A stretch of 64,000 nucleotides of DNA, from the NCBI GenBank assembly GCA_024690665.1, contig JAILOU010000039.1, positions 104,779-168,778 on the forward strand. Reading direction: 5' to 3'. The notes beneath the pieces were generated by a model. That model saw nothing but the letters and a program-made list of their open reading frames with translations. It searched no databases and was not told the DNA's origin. The stretch's first letter is position 1, and every line of letters starts with the position of its first letter. This DNA comes from Eubacterium sp. GTDB taxonomy: Bacteria; Bacillota; Clostridia; Lachnospirales; Lachnospiraceae. Position numbers and translations under genes: made by a program. Shown piece by piece: positions 1-9,857 of the stretch.

Positions 1-1
1 T

Positions 2-853
2 TTCGATTCCTGGGTTGAAGAGATGATGAAGACCTATCGCAGCGATAAGAATGCCATCGATAACCCGAATGTTCTGATTACAGATTTTGAGGATGCTGTC
101 ACCAAGAGTGATATTACAAGATTTTTAGAAGCATTTAAAAAGAAAGGCTATAATGTAAGATTTGTAGATACAAGAAAGCTTGCATTTGACGGAGAACACC
201 TGATTGATCCTTCTGACGGTACTCCGTTCCATGTGGTTTATCGAAGACTTGTTACGAGTGATATTGTGGCGAACAAGGACAAGTGTAAGGCATTTATTGA
301 TGCGGTAGCACAAGAAAAGGTCTGTATTATCGGACATTTTAGAACGACCGTTACACATTCTAAGATGATTAATGTTGCGCTCTTAGATGAGATGACAAAG
401 GCCATCATGACACAGGAAGAATGGGATTTTATTCAAGAACATGTTCTGCCAACATACAGACTTCGCAATGATCAAAAGAATCTGGATATTACTGTCGTTA
501 AGAATAATCCTGCCGGATGGATTTTAAAACCGGAAGATGACTATGATGCGAAGGGGGTATATGCCGGCATCAATTATACGCAGGAGGAGTGGGCGAAGAT
601 TGTCGATGAGAATATCGATAATGATTATGTTGCCATGGAATTTTATAATCCACCACTTGCGAAGATCTTCCCGATTCGTCCGCTTCCATATGAGCCGGAT
701 CTTATGGAACCGGAAGAATGGCATTCCATGACAGGAATCTATTCCTATAACGGAACTTTCTATGGATTCTTCTCGCGTATGGGAAAAGAGGGCGTAATCT
801 CAGAAAGTCATGACGGCGTCAGCATTCCTTCATTTGGCGTAGACCTTAATTAG
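2..853 (+). CDS. Circularly permuted ATP-grasp / glutathionylspermidine-synthase-like protein, 5' truncated by window edge
   Basis: Frame is open upstream of the listed ATG (FDSWVEEMMKTYRSD...). C-terminal part has 'WILKPEDDYDAKGVYAG' and 'DYVAMEFYNPP' ATP-grasp-like segments. Confidence 0.6.
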   Translation, partial: FDSWVEEMMKTYRSDKNAIDNPNVLITDFEDAVTKSDITRFLEAFKKKGYNVRFVDTRKLAFDGEHLIDPSDGTPFHVVYRRLVTSDIVANKDKCKAFIDAVAQEKVCIIGHFRTTVTHSKMINVALLDEMTKAIMTQEEWDFIQEHVLPTYRLRNDQKNLDITVVKNNPAGWILKPEDDYDAKGVYAGINYTQEEWAKIVDENIDNDYVAMEFYNPPLAKIFPIRPLPYEPDLMEPEEWHSMTGIYSYNGTFYGFFSRMGKEGVISESHDGVSIPSFGVDLN

Positions 854-858
854 AACAT

Positions 859-948
859 AACAGATTTTATACCATTTTTAACAGGAAACATCCTATTATC
901 GTGCCTTTTTCTGTGTCATAATTGGTTTATCAAAAGAAACTATAAAAT
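859..948 (+). promoter_or_regulatory. Putative AraC-family activator-controlled promoter (copy 1)
   Basis: AACAG at 859 and 880 (21-bp period) and TATCAAAAGAAACTATAAAAT at 928-948. The same blocks with identical spacing occur at 3345-3434. Confidence 0.65.
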
Positions 949-972
949 GTAAGAGAAACGAGGTATATTAGG

Positions 973-2022
973 ATGAAAACAATTTATGCGCAGGCTCAGG
1001 CCGACGGATCGGTTGAGTTAAAAGAAAAAGAAGTAGGAACTCCGGGAAAAGGTGAAGTCTTATTAAAGGCGAAGTACAGTGCCATGAGCCCGGGAACTGA
1101 GTGTGGACTTTTACATAACGCAATTGTTCCACTTCCGACAGGCATCGGATATGCAATGGCTGCAGAAGTAATTGAGGTTGGAGAAGGTGTAGAAGAGTTT
1201 AAGGTTGGTGATCATGTTGTTGCAACGGTAGAACATGCACAGTATGTCATCACATCAGAACTTAATTGTACGCTTTGTCCGGAAGGCGTTGATTTAAAGC
1301 AGGCAGCATTCTGGAATCTTGGTCATACCGGTATGTATGCTCTTCGTCGCTCTAAGATTGAGATGGGCGAGCCTTGTGCAGTACTTGGTCAGGGATTTGT
1401 CGGAGCCATCACTGCGCAGTGTGCAAGACTTGCAGGTGCCTGCCCGGTTATCGTAACAGACTTAGATCAGGGACGTCTTGATGCCGCTAAGAAGATGGGC
1501 GTTGATTATGCAATCAATACCAAGGAGGATCCTAAGGGTCTTGAAAAAGTTGTAGAAGAACTTGGACTTGACGGACTTCCTGTCATCTATGAAGCAACAG
1601 GAGCAAGAGGACCTCTTATGCAGGCTGCTGAGCTTGTAAGTGAAAGAGGACGCGTTGTAATGATTTCACAGGTACATGGACAGGAAATGCCTCCAATTGA
1701 CGATCCAATTATGCAAAAGGGTGCAAGTCTGATTGGTACATACGTAAACTCTAAACCATATAAGCTTAAGAGAGCAGATCTTCTGATTGATGGAACCTGG
1801 CCACCTGTTATGGGCAAGAAGTTAAATGCTTATAAAAACGCAGATGTATGGACATCAGATGAGGATATCAAAGTATTCTTAAATATGATCAAATACGGAA
1901 AACTTGATATTACACCGCTCATTAGTCATGAGTTTAAGTATACGGATATTCCGAAAGCATATGCAGAGCATGTCTTCCCGGACGTTGACCCTGCAGTAAC
2001 CGGTGGTTTGATTATTTGGTAG
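973..2022 (+). CDS. Zinc-type medium-chain dehydrogenase/reductase
   Basis: 349 aa with MDR features: GVEEFKVGDHVVA and the Rossmann segment CAVLGQGFVGAITAQ. Confidence 0.8.
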   Translation: MKTIYAQAQADGSVELKEKEVGTPGKGEVLLKAKYSAMSPGTECGLLHNAIVPLPTGIGYAMAAEVIEVGEGVEEFKVGDHVVATVEHAQYVITSELNCTLCPEGVDLKQAAFWNLGHTGMYALRRSKIEMGEPCAVLGQGFVGAITAQCARLAGACPVIVTDLDQGRLDAAKKMGVDYAINTKEDPKGLEKVVEELGLDGLPVIYEATGARGPLMQAAELVSERGRVVMISQVHGQEMPPIDDPIMQKGASLIGTYVNSKPYKLKRADLLIDGTWPPVMGKKLNAYKNADVWTSDEDIKVFLNMIKYGKLDITPLISHEFKYTDIPKAYAEHVFPDVDPAVTGGLIIW

Positions 2023-2048
2023 TAGAATCTCCTTAAAATAAGAAAAGC

Positions 2049-2094
2049 AAGAAAAGAGAGAATTTTGTCTTCGGGCAAAATTCTCTCTTTTCTT
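2049..2094. terminator. Bidirectional terminator-like hairpin
   Basis: AAGAAAAGAGAGAATTTTG-tcttcggg-CAAAATTCTCTCTTTTCTT, 19-bp perfect stem between convergent genes. Confidence 0.8.
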
Positions 2095-3280
2095 ATTTGC
2101 TTTGTATTTTCTTTTTGTATCTGGTAGGGGGTTCGCCATAGGTGTCCTTAAATACATTTGTAAAATTACGGGTGTTTGAATATCCGACGGCTTCTGAGAT
2201 CTTGCCGATGCTGTAATCTGTGTTTAGTACAAGATCGAGTGCATGGTCCATACGGACCTGTTTGAGATATTCCGTATAATTGCATCCAACTTCTTTTTTG
2301 AACATGTGACTAAAGTAATTTGGGCTTACGCAGGCAATGTCAGCAAGGATATCAACAGACATCTCTTCCATGTAATTTTCATTTATATAAGTCTTAACCT
2401 TCTCGATGATGGCAGAACCGGATAGACGTCCACTGTTGTAGATGTTAGGAAGAAACTTTTCGTAGTATTCATGAATATGTTGTTTTAATTCTGTGTAGGT
2501 AATGGAGTTTAAGACCTTCTCCTGGAGAGAGTCTTGCATAAAGTAAAAATCTCCATCAAAGAGTTTGTATTTTTGTAGCGAAGACGTTAAAGAACCTGTC
2601 ATATTCATGGCTCTCATACGGACAGCAAAGTGGTTGCCATAGTGAATCTTTTTAATCACATCGATTAAGTAATCAATTTTATCAAGAGCATGTTCGTCCT
2701 TGATTAAGATGGCATGTAAAGCGTCGTCAAAGTAACGGTCATAGTCTTCTTGAGACAGGTTGTAGACTTGTTTTACATTTTGAAAGTCAATCAATGGATA
2801 CGGTTCAAAAAAGTATAGTCGATAGGCAAAGCGAGCGGTTGTCAGTGAATTATGAATCTGACGCAGGGATTTGGCACGAAGGCCGATTCCAACATAAATT
2901 GGAACCTGAAAAGAATCGCTCAGCTGTTTTTGCAAAGGTTTGATTTTTTGCTCAACAAAGGTTGTAATCTCACTAAGAGGATAGATGCCTAAAAGTGTAA
3001 TCATATACTGAGAGTATTCAATCATAAATCCTGTTTCGCTCATGCGAAATTCATCAATTAGCTGGTTATACAGAGTAAATAAAAGTTTTGTTGTTTCCAG
3101 ATAAGAACGTTCCATGGAATCTGTGAAGATATCTCTTAGATAACCAAATGTAATTCCGACGGCAAAATGTGTGTCAAAATCAATTTTTTCAATCAGAGCA
3201 GAATCGTCGTTATCGGAGCTAAGATTTTGATTAAAGGTATTAAAAAAATTTGTATTAACATAATCAGATCGATGCAACAT
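2093..3280 (-). CDS. AraC-family transcriptional regulator (C-terminal HTH_18)
   Basis: C-term 'VDILADIACVSPNYFSHMFKKEVGCNYTEYLKQVRMDHALDLVLNTDYSIGKISEAVGYSNTRNFTNVFKDTYGEPPTRYKK' is a classic AraC/YesN DNA-binding domain. Confidence 0.92.
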   Translation of the reverse strand: MLHRSDYVNTNFFNTFNQNLSSDNDDSALIEKIDFDTHFAVGITFGYLRDIFTDSMERSYLETTKLLFTLYNQLIDEFRMSETGFMIEYSQYMITLLGIYPLSEITTFVEQKIKPLQKQLSDSFQVPIYVGIGLRAKSLRQIHNSLTTARFAYRLYFFEPYPLIDFQNVKQVYNLSQEDYDRYFDDALHAILIKDEHALDKIDYLIDVIKKIHYGNHFAVRMRAMNMTGSLTSSLQKYKLFDGDFYFMQDSLQEKVLNSITYTELKQHIHEYYEKFLPNIYNSGRLSGSAIIEKVKTYINENYMEEMSVDILADIACVSPNYFSHMFKKEVGCNYTEYLKQVRMDHALDLVLNTDYSIGKISEAVGYSNTRNFTNVFKDTYGEPPTRYKKKIQSK

Positions 3281-3344
3281 ATCAGGCTACCTCCATGGTT
3301 TTCATGTTTTATGATTTTATTATAAAATATAAAGACAAAAAAAC

Positions 3345-3434
3345 AACAGATTATTACTGTTTTTTAACAGAAAATGACATATAAATCGGTCAAAATTAAT
3401 GACATAATAAGACTATCAAAAGAAACTATAAAAT
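3345..3434 (+). promoter_or_regulatory. Putative AraC-family activator-controlled promoter (copy 2)
   Basis: AACAGATT (3345), TTTTTAACAG (3361) and TATCAAAAGAAACTATAAAAT (3414-3434), with the same spacing as 859-948. Confidence 0.65.
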
Positions 3435-3460
3435 TATATGGAACAAAGGAGCAATTGACT

Positions 3461-4864
3461 ATGGAATTAAAAAATGTAAAGGGTGTTTACAAAACACATC
3501 CGGAAAGACGCGAAAGTAAAAATATCGCAACCATGGCAGAAATTATTGAAGCGGTAAATGGAATCTTAAATCCAAACGGACCTAAGATCAACTGGTTTGC
3601 ACCTGCTGAAGATGCAGTTGCAGCAGTGCATTTTAAGGATGGAAAGTACGATGAGAAAACTTCAAATCCGGCTGTTGTATATGGCGGTGAAATCTCGGAT
3701 AAGGAAGTAAAAGACCTTAAGGTCGTAGCATACGAAGGAAACCGCGGAGCAATCTATGCAGAAGGAGCCGGAACAGATGTAACGGTAGACGGAGCTTATA
3801 TCTCTCTTCAGGGAGACGGTACCGGAATCGGTGGACCTGCTAGTGGTGCTTCCGTTAAATATGATGCAAAACTTACCATCAAGAATGCAATTATTGACAC
3901 AATGGGAAGAACCCGTTACTCAACAGCAGCAGAAGAAGGTGCAGTACTGAAAGTATATGATTCTGTAATCTGGTCTCATGGTATTCCATATGGAGAAGGT
4001 ATCGAGAAGCCAACCGCACTGATGTCAACACCACCTGGAGCACTTGAGATGGATGGTAATACCCGTACGCACTGCTCTATGTCTAATTCACTCAGTTATT
4101 TCTATAATTCTAAGATTATCTGTGATGGATGGGCAGCACTTTCAACAGAGTCTTCAGAAGGTTTTGTATATCTAGAGGCAAATGACTGCGATATCGTATG
4201 TACCAAGAATGGTTACGGCGCATATGCAGACCCTGGATGCCACGACTTTTTCAATGATTGTCATTTTGACATGGCTCGTATGGCTGCAATTATCGCAGGT
4301 AACTCTGATATGACATTTAATGACTGTGATTGTGACTGCGGTACTTACTTTGCGCTGAGCCACTGCGTAAACGGATGGCCGGAAGAAGTTGGTGAGATTA
4401 CGGTAAATGGCGGTAAGATTAAGACGAAGAAAGAAGCTTTCTTAATCAAGAGCCATAACTTTATTATGGATATGTGTGATGTAGACCTGTCTTCTGAATG
4501 CGGTGTATTAGTTCATACAATCGTAAATGATGACCCGTGTGCAACCGAGGCTGTTGATCCATATGGCGTTAACGTACTGATGACAGATATGGATGTTGCA
4601 GGAGACCTGGTTCATGAGGATACGACTCGTGAGATGTGGGTAGAACTGACAAGTACTGTTCTTACAGGTGCAATCAAGAATGCCAATATCACCATCGATG
4701 GCGGCAGCAAGTGGATTGCAACAGCAGATTCTACTGTTACATTTATGAATGATGTTTCACCGGCACAGATTGATGCAAAGGCTGGTGTAACCATTACTGC
4801 TAAGGGTGCTGAAGCAATGACGATAGATCTTCCAAGCGGAGGAAAACTGGTCGTTACTGCTTAA
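3461..4864 (+). CDS. Right-handed parallel beta-helix protein, no obvious signal peptide
   Basis: RBS AAAGGAG before ATG 3461 (MELKNVKGVYKTHPERRES...). Repetitive short beta-strand/Asn/Asp-rich segments. Confidence 0.6.
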   Translation: MELKNVKGVYKTHPERRESKNIATMAEIIEAVNGILNPNGPKINWFAPAEDAVAAVHFKDGKYDEKTSNPAVVYGGEISDKEVKDLKVVAYEGNRGAIYAEGAGTDVTVDGAYISLQGDGTGIGGPASGASVKYDAKLTIKNAIIDTMGRTRYSTAAEEGAVLKVYDSVIWSHGIPYGEGIEKPTALMSTPPGALEMDGNTRTHCSMSNSLSYFYNSKIICDGWAALSTESSEGFVYLEANDCDIVCTKNGYGAYADPGCHDFFNDCHFDMARMAAIIAGNSDMTFNDCDCDCGTYFALSHCVNGWPEEVGEITVNGGKIKTKKEAFLIKSHNFIMDMCDVDLSSECGVLVHTIVNDDPCATEAVDPYGVNVLMTDMDVAGDLVHEDTTREMWVELTSTVLTGAIKNANITIDGGSKWIATADSTVTFMNDVSPAQIDAKAGVTITAKGAEAMTIDLPSGGKLVVTA

Positions 4865-4883
4865 GGTATATAGTTCAATAAAA

Positions 4884-4924
4884 AGATTCCGGAAGTGAGT
4901 GATATCCATTTCCGGGATTTTTTT
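4884..4924 (+). terminator. Intrinsic terminator
   Basis: AGATTCCGGAA...TTTCCGGGATTTTTTT. Confidence 0.7.
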
Positions 4925-4971
4925 GTGCGCAAAAATGGGGTATACTTAACTTAATATTGGAGGAGATAAGC

Positions 4972-5772
4972 ATGAAGGCAAAGATTGCGGTGGCACAGAT
5001 GAATTCCGGTGCGGATGCAAAAAAGAATCTGGATAAGATGTGTGCGATGACAAAGGAAGCGAAAGCGCAGGGGGCAGATCTGATTTTGTTTCCGGAGCAT
5101 GCTGATTATCTGGGGCATGGAATGCGAAAACAGGCACAGCTTATAGATGGAGAACTGATTGGTACATTGTCTGCGTGTGCAGCGCTTAATCGTATCTATC
5201 TGCATCTGGGAAGCTTTACGGAAAAAAGTGATACGAACAGACCTTATAACACGAGCGTATTATTTGACCGTGATGGGAAGACGGTGGCAACTTATCGAAA
5301 GACGCATTTATTTGAAGTGGATATAGAAGGTGGCACGAAGGTAAGGGAAGCGGACACGGTTTCGCCCGGTGATCAGATTGTGGTATGTGATACTGATTTT
5401 GGCAGGGTGGGATTCGCAATCTGCTATGACCTTCGTTTTCCACAGCTGTTTCAAAAGATGGCTAAGGCAGGGGCTGATATCATCTGTATGCCGGCAAACT
5501 TTACTTATGAAACGGGCAAGGCGCACTGGGAAGTGCTTCTTAGGGCCAGAGCTATTGAAAATACCTGTTATATTGTGGCAGCGGATCAGGTAGGAGAAAA
5601 GCCGGAATTTACAGCATATGGACATTCCATGATTATAGATGCGTGGGGAAATGTCTTAACTCAAAGTGAGCAAACAGAGGGACTGATTTACGCGACGATT
5701 GATTTAGAATATTTAAAGCAGGTTAGACGTCAGATGCCTTCGCTTCACAATACGAGAGAAGACTTATATTAA
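4972..5772 (+). CDS. Carbon-nitrogen hydrolase (nitrilase superfamily amidase)
   Basis: GGAGGAG RBS before ATG 4972. Nitrilase E-K-C pattern: LFPEHAD, YRKTHLF, GFAICYDLRFP. Confidence 0.9.
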   Translation: MKAKIAVAQMNSGADAKKNLDKMCAMTKEAKAQGADLILFPEHADYLGHGMRKQAQLIDGELIGTLSACAALNRIYLHLGSFTEKSDTNRPYNTSVLFDRDGKTVATYRKTHLFEVDIEGGTKVREADTVSPGDQIVVCDTDFGRVGFAICYDLRFPQLFQKMAKAGADIICMPANFTYETGKAHWEVLLRARAIENTCYIVAADQVGEKPEFTAYGHSMIIDAWGNVLTQSEQTEGLIYATIDLEYLKQVRRQMPSLHNTREDLY

Positions 5773-5789
5773 GACTGGGAGATGATAAG

Positions 5790-7484
5790 ATGGGATATCT
5801 TGAAACTTATACAAAATGGGTAAAACAGCTAGAAGAAGGCAATCCACTAAAAAAAGAACTTATAGCGATAAAAGACGATGCGCGGGAGATTGAAGAGCGG
5901 TTTTATCAGGAATTGTCATTTGGCACAGCAGGACTTCGCGGAAAAGTCGGTGCAGGTACCAATCGTATGAATATATACACGGTTGGGAAAGCAACGCAGG
6001 GAATTGCCAATTATATCAAAACCTACGGACAAGAGGCTATGAAGCGAGGCGTTGTAATTGCACATGATCCAAGACATTTTTCCAGAGAATTTTGTGAACT
6101 GACAGCCGGCATACTGGCGGCTAATCAGATCCGGGCATATACATTTATGTCTCTTCGTCCGACACCACAGCTGGCCTATATGGTAACGCGGCTTCACTGC
6201 ATAGCCGGAATAAATATTACGGCGTCCCATAACCCTAAGGAATACAATGGCTATAAGGTGTACTGGGAAGATGGATGCCAGGTGTCTTCAAAGATCGCCG
6301 ATGCGATGACATCTTGTATTAACGAGGTGGATTTGTTTGAGGATGTTTTAAACTATGACTATGAAAAAGGCGTTCAGGAAGGGAAGATTAAAGTTCTTGG
6401 AGCCGAGTATGATGATGAGTATCTAAAGAAAGTGGAAGCGCAGGCGATACATGAAGGGGAGGAGCTTGACCTTACGATTCCGCTTGTCTATACACCACTC
6501 AATGGTTGCGGGGCGATTCCATTTCGCCGTATGTTAGAAGAGCGAGGTTTTACTAATTATAAGATTGTGCCGGAACAAGAACAACCGGATCCGGATTTTA
6601 CGACGGTGGGATATCCAAATCCCGAGGATCCAAAGGCATTCGCACTTAGTGAAACATATGCTAAGGAGTTTGGGGCCGAACTGATTATGGCTACCGATCC
6701 GGACGCAGACAGATTCGCGATTGAGATTCGAGATCATAATGGAAATTATGTTCCGCTAAATGGAAATCAGACGGGGTATCTGCTGGTAAATTATATCCTG
6801 GAGGGCCATAAGAGCGCCGGGACTTTACCGCAAAAGGGTGCGATGGTGAAATCGATTGTAACATCTACGCTTTCGACACGTATCGCGAATGCTTATGGAG
6901 TCGAGATGTTTGAGACGCTGACAGGGTTTAAAAATATCTGCGGAAGAATTCCAAGACTTCACGAAGAAGGATACACGTATCTGTTTGGCTATGAGGAATC
7001 GGTCGGATATGCAGCCTGCGAAGAGATCCGCGATAAGGATGGCATATCGGCAGGTATGCTGATTGCAGAGGCGGCAGCATATTATCGAAAACAGAATAAG
7101 ACGCTGTGGGATGTGCTTATGGAAATCTATGAAACATACGGATATTTTGCGGAAGACGAGCCGAATATTGTCTTAGATGGAATTGCCGGGGCGAAAAGAA
7201 TACAAAGGATGATGAGCTGGTTTCGGTCTCATACGCCAAAAACGGTAGCAAACATTAGAGTGAAAGATGTCATTGACTATGCGGACGGTTATGAAGACCT
7301 TGAGCCGCACAATGCCATCCGGGTATTTTTGGAAGATGGATCCTGGTTTGCAATTCGTCCGAGCGGAACAGAGCCTAAGATTAAATTTTATTTTTATGCA
7401 ACTGCTGATTCTAAGGAGGCTGCGCTGCAGGAAAATAAAATGATTAAAAATGAAATATTTGAACTTATTCAGGCAGTCGAATAA
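5790..7484 (+). CDS. Phospho-sugar mutase (phosphoglucomutase/phosphomannomutase family)
   Basis: GTAGLRGKVGAGTNRMN, catalytic GINITASHNPKEYNGYK, metal loop ATDPDADRFA, IRPSGTEPKIKFY. Confidence 0.95.
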   Translation: MGYLETYTKWVKQLEEGNPLKKELIAIKDDAREIEERFYQELSFGTAGLRGKVGAGTNRMNIYTVGKATQGIANYIKTYGQEAMKRGVVIAHDPRHFSREFCELTAGILAANQIRAYTFMSLRPTPQLAYMVTRLHCIAGINITASHNPKEYNGYKVYWEDGCQVSSKIADAMTSCINEVDLFEDVLNYDYEKGVQEGKIKVLGAEYDDEYLKKVEAQAIHEGEELDLTIPLVYTPLNGCGAIPFRRMLEERGFTNYKIVPEQEQPDPDFTTVGYPNPEDPKAFALSETYAKEFGAELIMATDPDADRFAIEIRDHNGNYVPLNGNQTGYLLVNYILEGHKSAGTLPQKGAMVKSIVTSTLSTRIANAYGVEMFETLTGFKNICGRIPRLHEEGYTYLFGYEESVGYAACEEIRDKDGISAGMLIAEAAAYYRKQNKTLWDVLMEIYETYGYFAEDEPNIVLDGIAGAKRIQRMMSWFRSHTPKTVANIRVKDVIDYADGYEDLEPHNAIRVFLEDGSWFAIRPSGTEPKIKFYFYATADSKEAALQENKMIKNEIFELIQAVE

Positions 7485-7520
7485 AAAGTAGCGTAATTGA
7501 ATTGTGAAAGGGGGCGTTTG

Positions 7521-8909
7521 ATGTCAGTTGTAGGTGGAATTATGGTGCCGCATCCACCACTAATCATACCGGAGGTTGGTAGAGGTCAGGAGAGCGTCAT
7601 CAGGAAGACGAGCGAAGCTTATGAAAAGGCTGCACAATTTGTTGCTGATTTAAAACCGGATACAATCGTGGTCATCTCTCCTCATACGATTATGTATTCA
7701 GATTATCTGCATATATCTCCGGGGTATCGGGCGAGTGGTGATTTTGGCAGCTTTGGAGCAGGTCAGGTACGGATTGCGGTAGAGTATGATGCCGATTTGT
7801 CTAATCGATTTTGTGAACTGGCAGAAGATGCACATATTCCGGCAGGCTATGAGGGAGAACGAGATGCATCGCTGGATCATGGGACGCTTGTGCCGCTTTA
7901 TTTCATTTGCAAAAAATATAGAGACTTTAAGGTGGTTCGCGTGGGAATTTCGGGAATACCATTGGCGCAGCAGTACCGATTTGGAACGCTGATTGCGCAG
8001 GCGGCTAAAGAGATGAACCGAAGAGTTGTTGTTGTGGCAAGCGGAGATCTGTCACACAAACTGCAAAAGAGCGGACCATACGGCTTTGATCCTTCAGGAC
8101 CTGTCTATGATGAGAAGGTTATGGATGTGATGGGAAAGGGAGAATTTTACAAATTGCTTCACTTTGATGCAGGACTGCTCGACAAAGCTGCAGAGTGTGG
8201 ACACCGTTCCTTTGTCATCATGGGAGGAGCGTTTGACTGTCTTAGTGTGGAGACAACAAAGTATTCCCATCAGGATGTAACAGGGGTCGGATATGGCATT
8301 TGTACCTATAAAGTATTACATGATGATGAAACAAAAGATTATCTAAATCGTTATGAACAGGAACTGGAAAAAAAGAGGGAAGAGCAGATGTTAATGGAAG
8401 ATGCTTATGTTTCTTTGGCCAGAAGGACGATTGAAAACTATATTGCTGGAGAAAAATTAATCGGCGTGCCGGAAGGGCTGCCGCAGGAGATGTATCAAAA
8501 GAGAGCCGGAGCATTTGTGTCCTTACATATTGACGGAGGGCTTAGAGGCTGCATTGGAACAATTGGGCCGACAACAGGGTCTGTAGCAGAAGAAATTATT
8601 CAAAATGCGGTTTCTGCGTCTACGAAGGATCCGAGGTTCTCACCGGTGCGAGAAGAGGAACTGCCGTACCTTGAATATTCTGTCGATGTGCTTGGAGAGC
8701 CGGAAATAATCGATTCGCCCAGTCAGCTGGATGTCAAAAGATATGGTGTAATCGTGACAAAGGGATTAAAGCGGGGGCTTTTACTTCCGGACCTTGATGG
8801 CGTAGATACGGTAGAGCAGCAGATCGCAATTGCAAAGCAAAAGGCAGGCATCGCGCAGGAGGACAAGAAGGTACAATTAGAACGTTTTGAAGTCATCAGA
8901 CATCATTAG
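7521..8909 (+). CDS. AmmeMemoRadiSam system protein: MEMO1-like (N-term) fused to AMMECR1-like (C-term)
   Basis: N-term VVGGIMVPHPPLIIPEVGRGQE...VISPHT...LDHGTLVPLYF; C-term GGLRGCIGTIGPTTGSVAEEIIQNAVSAS (LRGCIG motif of AMMECR1). Confidence 0.93.
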   Translation: MSVVGGIMVPHPPLIIPEVGRGQESVIRKTSEAYEKAAQFVADLKPDTIVVISPHTIMYSDYLHISPGYRASGDFGSFGAGQVRIAVEYDADLSNRFCELAEDAHIPAGYEGERDASLDHGTLVPLYFICKKYRDFKVVRVGISGIPLAQQYRFGTLIAQAAKEMNRRVVVVASGDLSHKLQKSGPYGFDPSGPVYDEKVMDVMGKGEFYKLLHFDAGLLDKAAECGHRSFVIMGGAFDCLSVETTKYSHQDVTGVGYGICTYKVLHDDETKDYLNRYEQELEKKREEQMLMEDAYVSLARRTIENYIAGEKLIGVPEGLPQEMYQKRAGAFVSLHIDGGLRGCIGTIGPTTGSVAEEIIQNAVSASTKDPRFSPVREEELPYLEYSVDVLGEPEIIDSPSQLDVKRYGVIVTKGLKRGLLLPDLDGVDTVEQQIAIAKQKAGIAQEDKKVQLERFEVIRHH

Positions 8910-8921
8910 GTGGGATGGAAT

Positions 8922-9782
8922 ATGGAATATAATGAAAGGACGAGCAAGGCAGTATGTCCGGTCTGTTTTCGCCATTGTAACCTTATGGAAGGGCAGCTGG
9001 GAGAGTGTCATGCAAGGCGGTGCGTGGATGGCAGGGTGATTGCGGATAATTATGGAAAGGTGACGGCACTTGCGTTAGATCCGATTGAGAAAAAACCGTT
9101 AAACAGATTTTATCCGGGAAGCATGATTGTATCGGTCGGCAGCTATGGATGCAATTTATCCTGCCCGTTTTGTCAAAATCATGATATTTCCTTTGCCGGT
9201 TATCATAAAGTTCCGGACATTCAGACAAAATATATTGCTCCGGCGTTGCTGCGTGACATTGCGATTGAGCAGACTTTGCATGGCAATATCGGCGTAGCGT
9301 TTACTTACAATGAACCTGTAGTTGGGTACGAATATGTACGAGACAGTGCTAAACTAATCAAAGAAGCAAATTTGAAAACTGTGATGGTGACAAATGGAAC
9401 TGCGGAGCTTGAAGTCTTAGAAGAACTTCTTCCATATATGGATGCCATGAATATTGATTTGAAAGGATTTTCGGACGAATATTATCAATATGTGGGAGGC
9501 AGTCTTGAGCAAACCATGAGATTTATTCAAAAAGCGATACAGCATTGTCATGTAGAACTTACAATGTTGATTGTTCCGGGAAGAAACGATGAGGAAACCA
9601 AGATGCAGCAGATGACAAAGTGGATTGCATCTTTACCGCACGGAAATGAGATTCCACTGCATATTTCCAGGTATTTTCCGAGACATAAAGAGCTGGCGCA
9701 GGCAACGAATGTGGAAACCGTATATAAACTGACAAATATCGCAAAAAAGCGACTATTGTATGTATATACGGGAAATTGTTAA
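8922..9782 (+). CDS. AmmeMemoRadiSam system radical SAM enzyme
   Basis: SYGCNLSCPFCQNHDIS (CxxxCxxC) plus GVAFTYNEPVV. Immediately downstream of the MEMO/AMMECR1 fusion. Confidence 0.93.
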   Translation: MEYNERTSKAVCPVCFRHCNLMEGQLGECHARRCVDGRVIADNYGKVTALALDPIEKKPLNRFYPGSMIVSVGSYGCNLSCPFCQNHDISFAGYHKVPDIQTKYIAPALLRDIAIEQTLHGNIGVAFTYNEPVVGYEYVRDSAKLIKEANLKTVMVTNGTAELEVLEELLPYMDAMNIDLKGFSDEYYQYVGGSLEQTMRFIQKAIQHCHVELTMLIVPGRNDEETKMQQMTKWIASLPHGNEIPLHISRYFPRHKELAQATNVETVYKLTNIAKKRLLYVYTGNC

Positions 9783-9857
9783 AAAATATTGTCGTTGCAA
9801 TAAATATGCTTTATAATAACTAAAAAAAACGAAGAGGAATGAAATTGAGGGGGAAAC

